A DNA stretch of 64,000 bases from Cunninghamia lanceolata. Lineage: Eukaryota; Streptophyta; Pinopsida; Cupressales; Cupressaceae. Numbering within the stretch: the stretch's first letter is position 1; every line of letters starts with the position of its first letter. This document shows positions 36,350 to 48,311 of this stretch, piece by piece. The position numbers were made by a program, and so were the translations under genes. Where the stretch lies: the NCBI GenBank assembly GCA_027924645.1, contig BSBN01001017.1, positions 11,062,501-11,126,500 on the forward strand. Reading direction: 5' to 3'. Under the pieces are notes generated by a model. That model did no database searches, was not told where the DNA came from, and worked only from the letters and a program-made list of their open reading frames with translations.

Positions 36350-38790
36350 TTTTAACAAGAAGTTTATCTCTAGAAAAGGCTAAATTAACCAATTGGTTAG
36401 CTAGATAATTTGGCTCCTAATAACAATAACTACACTCAAACTCAAAAAACTAGAATCTCCCATATAATTGATAGGATATTGTTTAGCTTCCAAATATCAA
36501 CTATGTGAGATTGAACCATATTTATTAGAATCATACAATCCTCTTCAATCCAAATTTTTGAGAAAATTAAATCTTTTCAAAGCCTAGGACCAAGATTAAA
36601 AGCCTAGACACTTTAGCCTCATTGTTAGTTTCATCCTATAATTTCATAGACACAGCCAAAATAATGTCACCCTTCCTATTTATAATAACATAACTAGCCT
36701 TGGAGGGACCCAAGTTTCCCTTAGAAGCCCCATCAAGATTAAGTTTGAGCCACTATCCACATGGTGGAATCCATGTTACTAAAGAATGGTTAATTTATTT
36801 ACTAAGATCTTGTAGAGCCCCATGAATGGGGGAAAGCTTCAAAAGTTTCAAATTCTTTAGACCAAAACTATCCCCAGATGTAAAATAACATTCTTTCCCA
36901 TACCCATTAAGAACAAAATACATTACCATCTTAGAATAACACTTTTGAAATGGAAAATAAAATGTCAAGACATAGTAAATTTCCTTTTAAAGATTATGAG
37001 ATTCCTTTCTTTCCAAATGATTCATATGACCATAGATGGAGAAATCAACTAGAGATAATGAAAATAGCAATTTAATGTAGAATTAACCAATTTTGAAACA
37101 ACTATAGTAAGGACAATGGGAAGGCATATGACCAATTCAATTTAGAGCATAACCAATTCTAATAGGCTTTCAAGAAAGGGCACCATAATAGAAGAACACC
37201 AACATTCTAAAGGAAAAAGCCACAAAAAGCTTAGGGAAAACTCCTAGACATGTCAAAGAAAACAAGGTGATGACCTATAAGAGTTCTTGTATGAAGATCT
37301 AGCTAAGCTCCAACTTTATGGATGCATGCCTTATGCCAACATAAGGGAATGGATAAGCCAAAAAATATTACATATAATATGAGAGAAATAGCCCCTTCGA
37401 ATAGAGTAAGAGCTAGATTTGGAGTCCATTCATAACAAAGTATCTTCTCCAGATCTTAAAAACCTTTCACGTTTTAACAAGGGTTTTAGAATGAGTTTTT
37501 TCTTAGAATGGAAAGCTAGGTTTGAAAATTTCTTCCAAGAAACATGAGGAAACCCAGTTTCTTTCATAATAGATAAATAATCTCTTACCTTGGTACCCCA
37601 AAGTTGCAAGAGAACCTTTTTGGAATTAATTAAGTCATAATGATCTATGAGACTAGAATAACCATTCGATGTGTCTACCTAAAATGATGTAGAAGTGTCA
37701 TTCCAAACCTCCCAAGAGAGATTATATGTTATCATAGCTTGACAACCAATCAAAAAATTCCAAATATTTAAACCCTGTGGAGGATTTAAAACCATGAGGG
37801 TTCTTATGGGATCATCAAAATTAGGATGTACTTGCACCTTAGGATTTGGATCCATCTTGAATTTAGATTGGAATACATTCTGTAGATGAGTTTAGCTCAA
37901 AATCCTAGATTTGGTTTGTAGTAATTCATAAACTTGCACCACCATCCTCTTTAGGAATGCAAACTAATTGCCTAGACATTAGAGAAACCTTATTTTACCA
38001 TCATGTCCATTCCATAAGAAAACCCTCATAATATTTTCCATATAAGAAGTAATAGATACCAGAGCTCTTAAAATAGACATTGTATAGACTCAAATTGGTG
38101 CCACAGTAGATTTTATAAGTAAAGATGACTAACAAAAGAGAAATACATCCCTTTCCATGTACTTAATTTTAATTGAATAGAAGTCGTCACCTTTTTTCAA
38201 AATGGAAGAGAGCTTGTAGTAGTGAAAAAAGGTACCCCCAAATATCTTCTAGGAAGGACACCTCTTATGAAACCAAAGAAATTTTGAATACATTTTTGAA
38301 CTAAATCAGGAGTGTTAAAGGAAAAATATATAATATATCCTCTAGAGACCTTGAAGTAGAGGTCAAAAACTCCTTTTATACATTTTTCCTTAACATCAAT
38401 GGAACACCAAATAATAGAGTATCATATACAAATTAGGCATGAGTAACATGTTAAGTCCACATGCAATCTTTATTCCACACCACTCACCCTTTTCATGTGC
38501 TAGATGAATAGATCTTCCAAAGCCTTTGTGACCAAAATGAATACGAAAGGAGAAATTAGATCATCTTGTCTAAGTCCAAGTGAGGATTTGAAAAAACCAA
38601 TCAGACTTCTATTGAGAAGAATAGAAAACCTAGTAGAGGAAATGCAAGCCTAGATCATCCAACACCAATCTTCAAATAAACTAAATTTATTTAGCACAAA
38701 AGGCAAGAAACTTCATTTAACTATCATAAATACTTAGTCTTTTAAGGATTTTTCCTTTGTAGATTAAATTGTAGATGTAAATATCTCTCT
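36350..38790 (-). pseudogene. LINE-C ORF2 relic (RT palm, thumb, RNase H)
   Basis: Minus-strand translation gives CISSTRFSILLNRSLIGFFK then LGLRQDDLISPFVFIL near 38,540-38,620, matching the RT box normally written RGLRQGDPLSPFLFIL. The catalytic box at 38,418-38,432 reads FVYDT instead of F-x-DDT, so the first aspartate is lost. The RNase H region near 36,640-36,770 contains WLKLNLDGASKGNLGPSKA and DETNNEAKVS, and ends near 36,380 with a CY-EPNYLANQLVNLAF segment. Stops and frameshifts are frequent. Endonuclease and ORF1 are missing. Confidence 0.8.
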
Positions 38791-38804
38791 TAAATACAAC
38801 TATT

Positions 38805-39256
38805 TTTTTATTAAGTTTAGCTGGGAAAAGGGTCCCAGTCCCATACAAAGTAGCAAGTCTAATTAGTTTACATCATTAAACCCTGATAATAACCCATATA
38901 GGGCCAGGATACCATGAGCAAACCCACTGTAGCAAAAATAATCTCAAAACTAGTCCCAAGCAAAACAAAGATCAGTCCACAAAAAAGAGCCCCACAAAAC
39001 ATAACCTTCCCTAATAATCACCCATAAAGGGCCAGGGAACCAAGTCAAATAGTAACCCAGAGTTACATAGGTATTAAGTAACATCAAAATAGACCACCCT
39101 GATAATAACTTGAACAGGCCAGGGGAATAGATAGAACACAACAAGAGAACAATAGTTTTTAAAAGGCCAAACATAACAAAAACTAAAGACTAAATATTAA
39201 AAGTGCTCCAGTCCTTACACATCTTGTTCATCATCTCCTCCTAGAAAGAAGTGTTT
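38805..39256 (-). mobile_element. short LINE-like 3' fragment insertion
   Basis: About 450 bp lies between near-identical 15-bp repeats (TTAAATACAACTATT at 38,790 and TTAAATACAATTGTT at 39,257, two differences). Its minus-strand end reads CTTAATAAAAAAA, like the LINE tails here. Inside, GGGCCAGG after a CCCATA-like stretch occurs three times at about 38,900, 39,030 and 39,115, a diverged internal repeat of roughly 90-130 bp. The minus-strand frame of 74 codons (38,950-39,174) is unrecognised. Confidence 0.55.
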
Positions 39257-39271
39257 TTAAATACAATTGTT

Positions 39272-42257
39272 ACTTTGACCTAACCTCCCTAATTAAAATC
39301 TCCTCTCTTTCTTTCTTGAGCTTATCCTTTAAAATAATTTGACTATTACCAATCAACTTGCATGTCAAAGTATTTTAAATTGATCTAGCTAAGATCTTGT
39401 ATTTATGATGATCACCTATTAGCCAATATTCTTCCTCATACCTTAAACTATTATACTTTGTAATGGTTCTTCTTCCTTTTTCATAGCTCGATCCATTTCT
39501 AGACTGAGTTGACTAATGCTTTTATTCAACACTTTCAAGCCAATATTGGCCTAAACTTTACCTAATCCAATTTGGCACAATGTAAACAAGGCAAAACAAA
39601 ATGATTTAATGACCATATCCTTCACTTTCAATCCTTGTTGGGAAAAATTTCACTACCAACTCCTTAATAATGAGATCGAATGTCTATTCATTGATAAGTT
39701 GCTACCACAAATTAATCAAAGAGTAATGTTTAGTTTCAAAATAAAATTATTTAAATTTTGTACTTGGCTTTGTGACTATGAAATCAAAATCCTTGATGCT
39801 AATATTTTGAGTTATAGTTCTTCATCTCAACCTTATCTTTCCTCCACCATGTAACCTTATAAATGTTAATTGAAACCTCCATTTAAATAAGATACTAGGT
39901 CCCCTTCCATATTTAAGGTCAAACACAAACCCAATGTTAACCATATTGATCATTTTCATATAACCACCAATGTCATATTAGTTAAACCACAAACTGCATG
40001 CAAGTTTGAATTCACCTACATGACCTTCCTGATGTCATCTTAAACCAACTCTTAGGTGCCAGTATGATTACTATTCCTCCCATTCAACCACTTGATTATC
40101 TATCTCCATTCTTTGTGTCTATGATGCCAATCTGTATTGTAGATACCATCATGTTAATGGCCACAACATTAATTGGTGTGTGGGCCTCAAACAAAAGAAT
40201 ACAAAATTTATTCATAACAATATGATCCATGTTGAAGGACTTAATGATAGGGGTAATAATTTTTTTACTCCCCCAAACCAAATCCTTCTAATTTACACCA
40301 ACTCGTTTCCTCAACATATATAATCAAATCACATTGAATCTACTTTGGAGAACCCAAACCTATACTTCTTCCACTTGTTCTAATTCCTTTTCCAATTTTG
40401 TTGGTATTATTGAGACCTAACCCTTTTTCCCATCTAAAACATCATCTATCATTTTCTCCTTAGATGAAATTTTTGATAATAGGACATTTATCTTGAAGGA
40501 TAAGTTAATTGTAAAATATTGAGATGCCTTATAGTGGAGTTAATTGCTAATTTAATGTAACAACTAATCTGATAAATAAAAGCAATTCCCAAATAGGACT
40601 CAATAAATAATTATAAATTGCATAACACAATATTTTTTAAAGTAAATATAAATATAACATTATTATACTCCATAATCCAAAAAAAGATAAAATCATTAAT
40701 TTAAATTGCCTTCTAAAGAAATCATTACATTAAAATGGATTCAATGTGAATCATACAACTAATTATAAAGTAGTGATTCAGTGATTACATATAAGATGAT
40801 ACAACACATTTCTAAATTTTTGGAAATATAATTTCATGACCACATATTTCTTTGAGTTCAAGCTTCATGGCATTCTATCTAGTTGAATGGAGGGAGAGCA
40901 TCATCTAGGCACTTTTCCTCCAACCATAGACTAGCAATCCCACACACACCTTCTTGCTAGAAGGGGCCCTACCCTTCATGAGGGTGATAGATAAAGGTAT
41001 CTTCAAATCTACCATGACCATCCAAGAACCAAGTGTATAATGTACTAGTCCTTGAACACAATTACATGTAGTCTATGATACAACTCTAGATACCATCTAG
41101 CTAAGTATGACATCTGATAAACATGCAAACTTGACAATACTATGAACTGACAATGCAAGTGGCTACTCTACTACTTAAAGGCCAAAGCATTCATGAAGAT
41201 CACATTTCAACTTGGATATGTGGGTCATATGTTCACACAATACAATCTCATATTAACTTAATGAAAAATAAACTAATTTATTGATTACTCTTTGAAATCA
41301 CACATTTCAACCATTTAACTCAAAAAAATAACCTTGAGACTTAGTTGACCAGTCACATACACAACTATCCTTAAGGCTCTATCTTTCCATATTTATAATT
41401 AGTTATATAAGTGATTGTTCAACTAAATGTTACAACTATAGCAACACTTCACATCAAGTCACTAAGCACACCAAACAATATTTTCAAAATTTTGAAGAAG
41501 TACCACATAGTCTAATAGATTGTTAAGTGTAACCATAAAATGCAACTAAATGTTAAATTAATTCACCACATAGGTATATCATAAACAAGGAAACATCTAT
41601 ATTTGATGTATGAATTTCTAAATAGATAATTGTAATAATTATATACTATACTTAGTTGTATCCATCACTATTTACCACCACTTTTATTTCACACAATCTG
41701 AATAAAGGTCATTTTAACACTGTACCCAACTGATACTTTTGCATAATGGTACAATTTAATAGTATATAATGTTGTTCATATGTAAGGACTATGTATTGAC
41801 TAAGTTGTATTCATCATGCATGATGTTGAAGTTCAAATGAAATAGTGTTGAATACCTGACTATAAGAGATATACACTCTATTGTTCACAATCATGGATAA
41901 CTCATAAATTGAGAAAAATAGGATATACCCAATGAATAATGTTATTCCATTTTACTATAGTGATTTTTCTATTCATGTTGGTATCAAACATAATGAAGGG
42001 AAGAATTTACTCCTAAACTTGGATTTTCCCATATATCAGATACTAGATATAATCATGGAGTTCTATTCAAGTAGTATAAGCTAATAGTGGCACATGTATA
42101 GTAGAATAGAGGTTAACTTCAATGTTCAATATAAAACACTTCAATTATTATATGATACATTAGTTAAATAATAATTAAATAGAAGTAAAACTTGCTATTA
42201 TAAACAATGAATAATATTATCAAATAGAGTATAAATGATTGATAACAATAATATTAA
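39272..42257. other. no recognisable element; weak minus-strand coding texture near 39,600-40,440
   Basis: The stretch 39,600-40,440 has several medium open pieces on the minus strand (for example KFCILLFEAHTPINVVAINM near 40,200) and could be the eroded upstream part of LINE-C or another relic. I could not match it to ORF1, endonuclease or gag. From 40,500 to 42,250 the DNA is AT-rich with nothing supported. Confidence 0.35.
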
Positions 42258-42287
42258 ATCATGGGTCAAGAGTTTTAATCCTCCTGA

Positions 42288-42529
42288 AGAGTGATAAGGC
42301 AGCAAAATTATGCAGAAACTACTAGGAGACCGCTACGGTCTCAAGAAAGTTTGTTTGTGGAGATAGTTAGGTCAAATTTGCAAAAGGAAGACAGAAGGAA
42401 TCATAAGGAAAATCTCTTTATTGCTGATCGAACTCTAGGGTTTCAAGATTTTCAGAGGCACCAAAGCAAAGAAAGATCGGATGGCTTTGAATACCATGGA
42501 TTTAGATATTAGAGGGGAGTGGGATCTGT
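42288..42529 (+). other. 3' end of an LTR-element internal region with polypurine tract
   Basis: A 73-codon open frame (42,291-42,512) rich in R, Q and E, without an ATG start, precedes AGAGGGGAGTGGGATC at 42,512-42,527. This purine run abuts the TGTAGACACTTAAA that begins the LTR-like block. That is the placement of a polypurine tract, the primer for plus-strand DNA synthesis. Confidence 0.5.
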
Positions 42530-43291
42530 AGACACTTAAATTTGTCCATGTCTTGACCATTACCTAGTCGATACTTTACTTAGACATCCTACTTGACATC
42601 TTGTCCTAATCCCACTCCTAATCCCACTTATCCCATTTTCCAATTAATTAAATACATCATATTTATTTAATTAATTCCCCCTTGTCACATGATCCAAATA
42701 ATTCAAATAAAATATTTGAATTAAATCCCTCACCTCTCACCACATTGCAACACATGTTACATGCTACAACTTCCACTTAATACACCTTCATATGTCAAAC
42801 TAATTCAAATAAAATATTTATTTGTTAGGTCCCCTTTATTCTCCATCACACACTTGTCACATGACTACAATCCCTCTTGGATTGGGAAAACCTAATCAAT
42901 CTCAATCGTTCATATCATTCAAATAACTTGCAATCTCAACCCTTCATTCAAATCAGTCACTTCCTATAAATCAAACCTCTCACAACCCATTTGCATGATC
43001 AAGTTTTCAAGTAGTCTCATGCTACCAAAATCAGTCTAGAATCATCTTTCATTCATCCTCATGCCAATGTTATGTTGCTGGAATAGTGAGCAACCAAGAA
43101 ACAACCCTTCGACATCATGCATTCTCATGCAAGATTGAGAAGAGCCATGGAGATAAGTCAATTCTAGTGTAGATTCAATTTACATTTGAGTCTATTGTTT
43201 TCATTTTCATACTATTTTGTACTTCATGGTGCTAGTTAGGGTGTGAATATTTATTGTTTTGATTTTTGCCCTAGATTTTGCACCAACGACA
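42530..43291 (+). mobile_element. LTR of a gypsy-like element (solo or shared)
   Basis: The block begins TGTAGACACTTAAA and probably ends CACCAACGACA, giving TGT...ACA ends over about 760 bp. A TATA-like CTATAAATC sits near 42,965, with U3 before it and R-U5 after. After the end comes AATAGTGAACCCGACTT, placed like a primer-binding site. No second copy is in the window, so the boundaries rest on terminal motifs only. Confidence 0.55.
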
Positions 43292-45161
43292 AATAGTGAA
43301 CCCGACTTGAATGCTTGCAAATCTAATGATTTTTTTTTTTTGTGATTTCTAAAAGTTAGGTTTTGTAGGTGACCTTTGGAGCTCAAACGGACCTCACCAT
43401 TGAGTCTAGAAGGCCTCAAAGGCAAAACAACTATAATTTTGTTAGATTTAGCCTTCAAATTTTTTTTGACATTTTTTGAAAAAAAATTAGGGGCAGCAGT
43501 CCATACAGTATGAATCCATACCATGCAGATTTGCCACCCCCTTTGAGCTGAATGTATTTGTTGGTTTGATCTCTATAGGTGTTTCTGTCTGTGTTGCAAG
43601 TTTCATTTAGATCAACTGTTGTAAAAGTCCTCCTGTCGACCCATCTAAACCCTAGCTACTGTTTGGTTTGGTGTCCCCATCGCCATTCATAAACCCAAAC
43701 CCTAGCTTTGTTGCCACAGTCATCTTCAAGTCTACCTATCGAAAAACCCTAATCACCATCACTTAAGCTTAATAGTCGAAACCCTCTGCTCACAATTTTT
43801 GTGGACGCCACTCAACAGAATCGTGGTCACCACCGTCATTTTGTTGTCATTGCTACTAATACCCTTCCTCCGCCGGCCTACTAAACCTCCTCTCCACTTT
43901 GACGCTGTTATGCCCACATTTCCCATGTGGTCACAACACACAACACATGTGTCATGTCCACATTTGCCATGTGGTCATGACACGAAACATCCAAAACTTT
44001 TCCCACCCAACTCCAAAAACCCCCTTGCACACAACATGCACACTCAAAGACAATCGCACCAAGGCAAAAACCACAGTCCAAGTCAGGGAAGTGTGAAGTC
44101 CTTTTGCATCCCCTGCAATATGATAGTCTACTAAGGGGGTTATGCAATGCAAGGAGTGTCGCCAATAGGGTTATATTCAATTTGGAGTCTAACCCTAAGT
44201 TTCCTAAGTGAAGTGAAGGGATTTTGACCTATGTCAAAATCTAACCCTAGGAACTAAAATTAAATAAATTAATTAAATACATCTAGGACATAATTAAATC
44301 TCTAGATAATTAAATGTGTTAAGACGGAAAGGAAATAATTTACCAAGTTAACCATAATATTCTAGATAAAATTTGGCAGCATAACGCCTCATCGATATGA
44401 ATGGGGAAATAACTTTAAATAATAAATTAGCTAACCATTTACGAGAAAAATAATTTAAATTTAAAAGATAATTAAAAAATTGAGTGTAATCTCTAAAGTT
44501 AACAAAATAAATAAAAAATCATCCTTTAAATTAAATATAAACAAAATAAATTAAAAGGGGGTTCAAATTATTTAATTCCCCTAACATTATTTTCTCATCA
44601 AAACTCATTGTGAGAAATTCCAATAAAATTAACTAAAAGTCTAAGGTTTAAAATTAAATCCACCTCTATAATTAAATCAAGGCAATATATCAAGACCAAA
44701 CAAAGTTGAAAGCAAAAATCAAAAGTCATTAATATAATAATCTCCTTCAACAAGGAAAGGCAAAAAGGAATGGGGAGAGGGGATGAATATTCCCGTGCAC
44801 CCATAAATCCCAAATAATATAATTATGCCCACAAGTTTTATTCATTTGATACTACACAACCCTAAAAGCCTATTCCAATAATTTATTCACATTTCCAAAA
44901 CCCTAATCTTATAATCTATTTTGCTTTCTAGTAGCTCCTCTTCTAAACCTATTTCATCTCATTTTCTCACTAATGCCATTCTTTACTTGCAAACCCTAAC
45001 CCTATTCATTATTCTCCTCTCTATTTTTTTTCTCTCAACTCTCCCAAACCCTAATCTTCTTATTCTAAGTTTTAATTTTCCTCTCATCTTTCTATTGTTT
45101 TCTTTGGATGTTTTGCAGGTTGAAGAGGTAACGACTAGATATTTGAATGGCTTCCATGGAG

Positions 45162-45164
<3 letters not shown>
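43292..45164 (+). other. leader-like and intergenic DNA with AAACCCTA motifs
   Basis: After the LTR there is no recognisable gag. AAACCCTA-type motifs occur near 43,647, 43,697, 43,743 and again at 44,898-45,055. A short tandem duplication (CCACATTT-CCATGTGGTCA twice) lies at 43,913-43,982. The open frames here (43,799-44,134 plus; 43,908-44,180 minus) overlap this repeat and match nothing I know. Confidence 0.4.

Positions 45165-45220
<56 letters not shown>
45165..45220. repeat. (AC)28 microsatellite
   Basis: Uninterrupted AC dinucleotide run of about 56 bp followed by ATATATATAA. Length polymorphism is likely. Confidence 0.98.
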
Positions 45221-45229
<9 letters not shown>

Positions 45230-45980
45230 ACTGTTATATTTTTTTTGAGTTCTCTGTAAAAAGACTAGAGAAGGGTATATGTATTTTTTTGTATCAAAGG
45301 GGTGAGGTATACCTAGAAGTATATATATATATATTGTCTTTACAAATATCAAGAAGTTACAGGTCGGAATCATGGCAGCGGCGGCTGACATCATGCACAA
45401 GGCAGAAAGGGGTTAAGGGTCCGCTGCAATCCACGGTGCCAAGCGCCTATTTTAACAACTAAAAGGGGGAAGGTAAATGGAGGGGTGACAGTTTCCCATC
45501 CCCCTCCTCTACACATAGTTCTTCAAGGGCACGGCGACGGCCATGGCCACCACCCAAACAAATTTGTTTTGTTCACTTTTTTTTGTTTTAAAAAAAAATC
45601 TTACAGCCCATTTAGGGCATGAAAACTCTAGCTCCTGAAAATAAATTTATTTATTATTATTAATAAATTTCTTTTCTTATATGTTTCACCAATGTCTCAT
45701 TTAAAATATAAGGTATATACAATATATATACACACACACACATGATCCTTAACTAAGTCTGTGTAAAATGAACCCAATAGGATATTTAAAATATACTTGT
45801 GTACTTGTGTATTCATATTCTTACTATCTCCCTTTATTTCAGCAGAAAGAAAAAAAAAACTTCTATAATATACAATGAACTAGCATATATAAAATATCTT
45901 TTAATATAGACATTAATATTCATATATATATATAAATATAAATATATGTTATATATACACACCAATGTGTATATATCTGT

Positions 45981-46012
<32 letters not shown>

Positions 46013-46649
46013 ACACATATATATAATTTCCATAGTAAGCTCATACTATCTTTTTTTTTAAAACATAATACTATAACAAAGTTTAAAGCAACAAGCAATG
46101 GACAACATTTTTCATAGTTAAAATATATGACTTGCATTGATATTTTCTGCCATAATAAACTATGAATAAATTCAAATTTCTCTTCCCTTATTTTTAAAGC
46201 ACTATTTCATATAAAGGTAAGAGGTTAGGAAGAAAATTTTTATTCCACACATAGTAATATTTTCTCATAAAACTATTACAAAAATCTAAACAACAACATT
46301 CACATAAATACAATAAACATTTTCCTTGTTTTGAAAAGGACATAGAAATACAAAACAACAACTCCTTTTTTTGACATTAACATGAAACATAGCTATAAAT
46401 GATCAATTTACAATGAACAAAAGAGAGCTCACTCTCATAATAGACTTTTACAACAAGGCCTCTTGGCCATGGCATCAAAACAACCAAATAACAAAAAAAC
46501 ACATAAATGATAAAATCTTCCTCCAAGCTCCAATATCTCAAACTTGCAATAAAAAAACAAAGGGAAACTTTCCCATGCCCAAAAATGCTCTCCACCCTAC
46601 CATAGACCTGAAAAAGGGTCACCCCCGAGCTAGGAGACCATCCTCACCT
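45221..46649. other. intergenic DNA with a short GC-rich patch
   Basis: 45,360-45,560 is noticeably GC-richer (GGCAGCGGCGGCTGAC, GGCACGGCGACGGCC) but has no supported frame. A second (AC)n run lies at 45,981-46,017. The remainder is AT-rich. No gene is supported. Confidence 0.4.
45981..46017. repeat. (AC)n microsatellite
   Basis: About 18 AC units with one AG interruption, followed by ATATATATAA. Confidence 0.95.
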
Positions 46650-47774
46650 GGTTTCACACCACATTAACAATACACAAAAAAAACACTCACAATAAAAAAG
46701 AACACCCAACCATGGTTTTACACACAATGAAATCCATGAAGGATAGATTTAGGGGGTAGGAGAGTGGACAACTCTCTACTCAAGAGGTGCACTCCTAAAA
46801 CCCAAAATCTCATAGATCACAAATACAAGGCCTCAAGCCTTAAACAACTCAAATATGATATAACATCTCCAAGGCACTCATGCCTTCTCAAAATAAACTC
46901 ATAGGCACTCATGCCTTATCAAATAAACTCCATACTTCTCCAAATACTCTCATGACAATCATTGTGTCACAAAGATAAAGAGGATGACCTTGAGGAGGTT
47001 CACTCCTCTCCCACCCCATACAAGATGTGCTCTCCAAAATGGGAGCCTTATCCATACACCCACAATAAACCCCACATAACAAGAAGATTCAAACACTCAA
47101 AACCAACAATCACACAAAGGAATGTAAATACAAGAGAAAGGCTTCATGCCTTGAAGCTTACCTATGAAAGCCCAATAATGGAAGAAATTTGATGAAGAGC
47201 TTTCCAACATTCTCCAAGCTCTTGCCTCCAAAGTGTCTCCAAATCTATCTAACTCTCCCCAAAATCCATCATCAAAAGAAAACAAGTGAAAAAGAAGAAC
47301 CCTCTCCCTCTCTCAAAGAGGGAGTATTATAGGCTACTCTCAAGAGCCTTGAGGAATGAGAAGGTGACACATGTCACCTTCTCCTTCCTCCTCACAAACC
47401 ACTTGCAAGCTCCATGGGATGTGAAGGTGACACATGTCACTCTCCCATCCCACCAAGCCTCACTCCCTCCACATGTGCTCTCACACGTGTGAGAGCAAGG
47501 TGGAGAGAAGGAATCTCACAAGGTGGACTCCAAGAGGATAAGGATATGACACTTGTCATAGTCCTCTCCTTCAAATAAATCCCATTCACTCCAAGATACT
47601 CTCACACATGTGTGAGAGCATTGGAGATGGGTTTCACAAACTTGGGAGTCTTGAAAACTCCCCAAGTCTTCAAGGCAAGGGAACCATAGCCTTGGAAAGA
47701 GGAGTGGGTCATGGTTGAATGCTTGACCCATCCACCACTCTTTCCAAAATGCAAAATTCGTCACTTTACTTCAG
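46650..47774 (-). mobile_element. LTR-like promoter block on the minus strand
   Basis: On the minus strand the block would start TGAAGTAAAGTGACGAATTT (from 47,774), pass five spaced inverted repeats (47,618 to 47,358), reach a TATA-like CCTATAATACTCC near 47,330, and continue through a transcribed-looking leader to about 46,655. There TGGTGTGAAACCAGG resembles a primer site. The layout (U3 with promoter, then R-U5, then a primer-like motif) suggests an LTR. The left end lacks a clean CA and no partner copy is in the window, so it may instead be another kind of promoter. Confidence 0.35.
47358..47618. promoter_or_regulatory. array of five inverted repeats upstream of a minus-strand TATA-like box
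   Basis: The five sites are 47,358-47,383 (arms GAGAAGGTGACA), 47,427-47,440 (arms GTGACA), 47,476-47,497 (perfect 22-bp palindrome centred on CACGTG), 47,545-47,560 (arms TATGACA) and 47,599-47,618 (perfect 20-bp palindrome CTCTCACACA/TGTGTGAGAG). Spacing between centres is about 50-65 bp. They fall into two types, TGACA-NN-TGTCA and CTCTCACACRTGTGAGAG. The CACGTG core is the plant G-box bound by bZIP and bHLH factors, so they may be transcription-factor sites, but this is inference. Confidence 0.6.
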
Positions 47775-48311
47775 GGTGAAGTTAGAGTGACTAGATAGAG
47801 GTTACCTAAGGGTTTAACATGCTCAAATGGGCTCTAGACCCTGGGGTTATAATCTAGGGTCAAAATTAACCCAAAATAAATACCTTAGGTAGCATAAAAT
47901 CACATGAAAATGACACAAAAAATTAAAAGCACTAAAATGTGCCAAATCAAACATAACATTTCACAACACCATAATTAAATCAATTAGAAATGGGTAGACC
48001 TAATTGAAGGGACTTCAAAATCAGACATCATGAAAAATCATCATACAATACACATAAGATCTTGGTCCCTCTTGGGACTAGATCGATTTACACGAAATTC
48101 ACATAAGGTGTGGGATGATCTTCGATTTTCCATGGGCATGGAAAATCATTTGCACACTTACAAAAATAGATTAGTAACACATGTTCATAATAGTCGAAAC
48201 AAAAGAAATGCACACATACACACAATGTTGCATAATCATCAAATCCTTAATAATCAACACATAACGTCATTGATAAGATTCACTATCTACTACATTTCTA
48301 ATCATCAACTC
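47775..48311. other. no recognisable feature
   Basis: AT-rich DNA between the LTR-like block and the start of the long direct repeat at 48,312. The five bases before it are AACTC, the predicted left target duplication of the large gypsy element. Confidence 0.5.

Larger units (their letters stand above)
35085..38804 (-). mobile_element. 5'-truncated L1-type LINE (LINE-C) with extra 3' coding region
   Basis: On the minus strand the sequence runs from RT fingers/palm (38,790) through thumb and RNase H (to about 36,350), then another coding-like segment. It ends near 35,085 in TTATCGATAAAAAATA, a typical LINE tail on the minus strand. I found no clear target-site duplication, and the right end is obscured by a short insertion at 38,805-39,256. 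Confidence 0.7.

Noticed and set aside
43799..44180. Overlapping frames of 111 and 90 codons as a host gene
   Set aside because: They overlap on opposite strands across a short tandem duplication and show no known domain or splice structure.
44983..45400. Open frames rich in alternating C and V, or T and H
   Set aside because: They are translations of the (AC)28 microsatellite.
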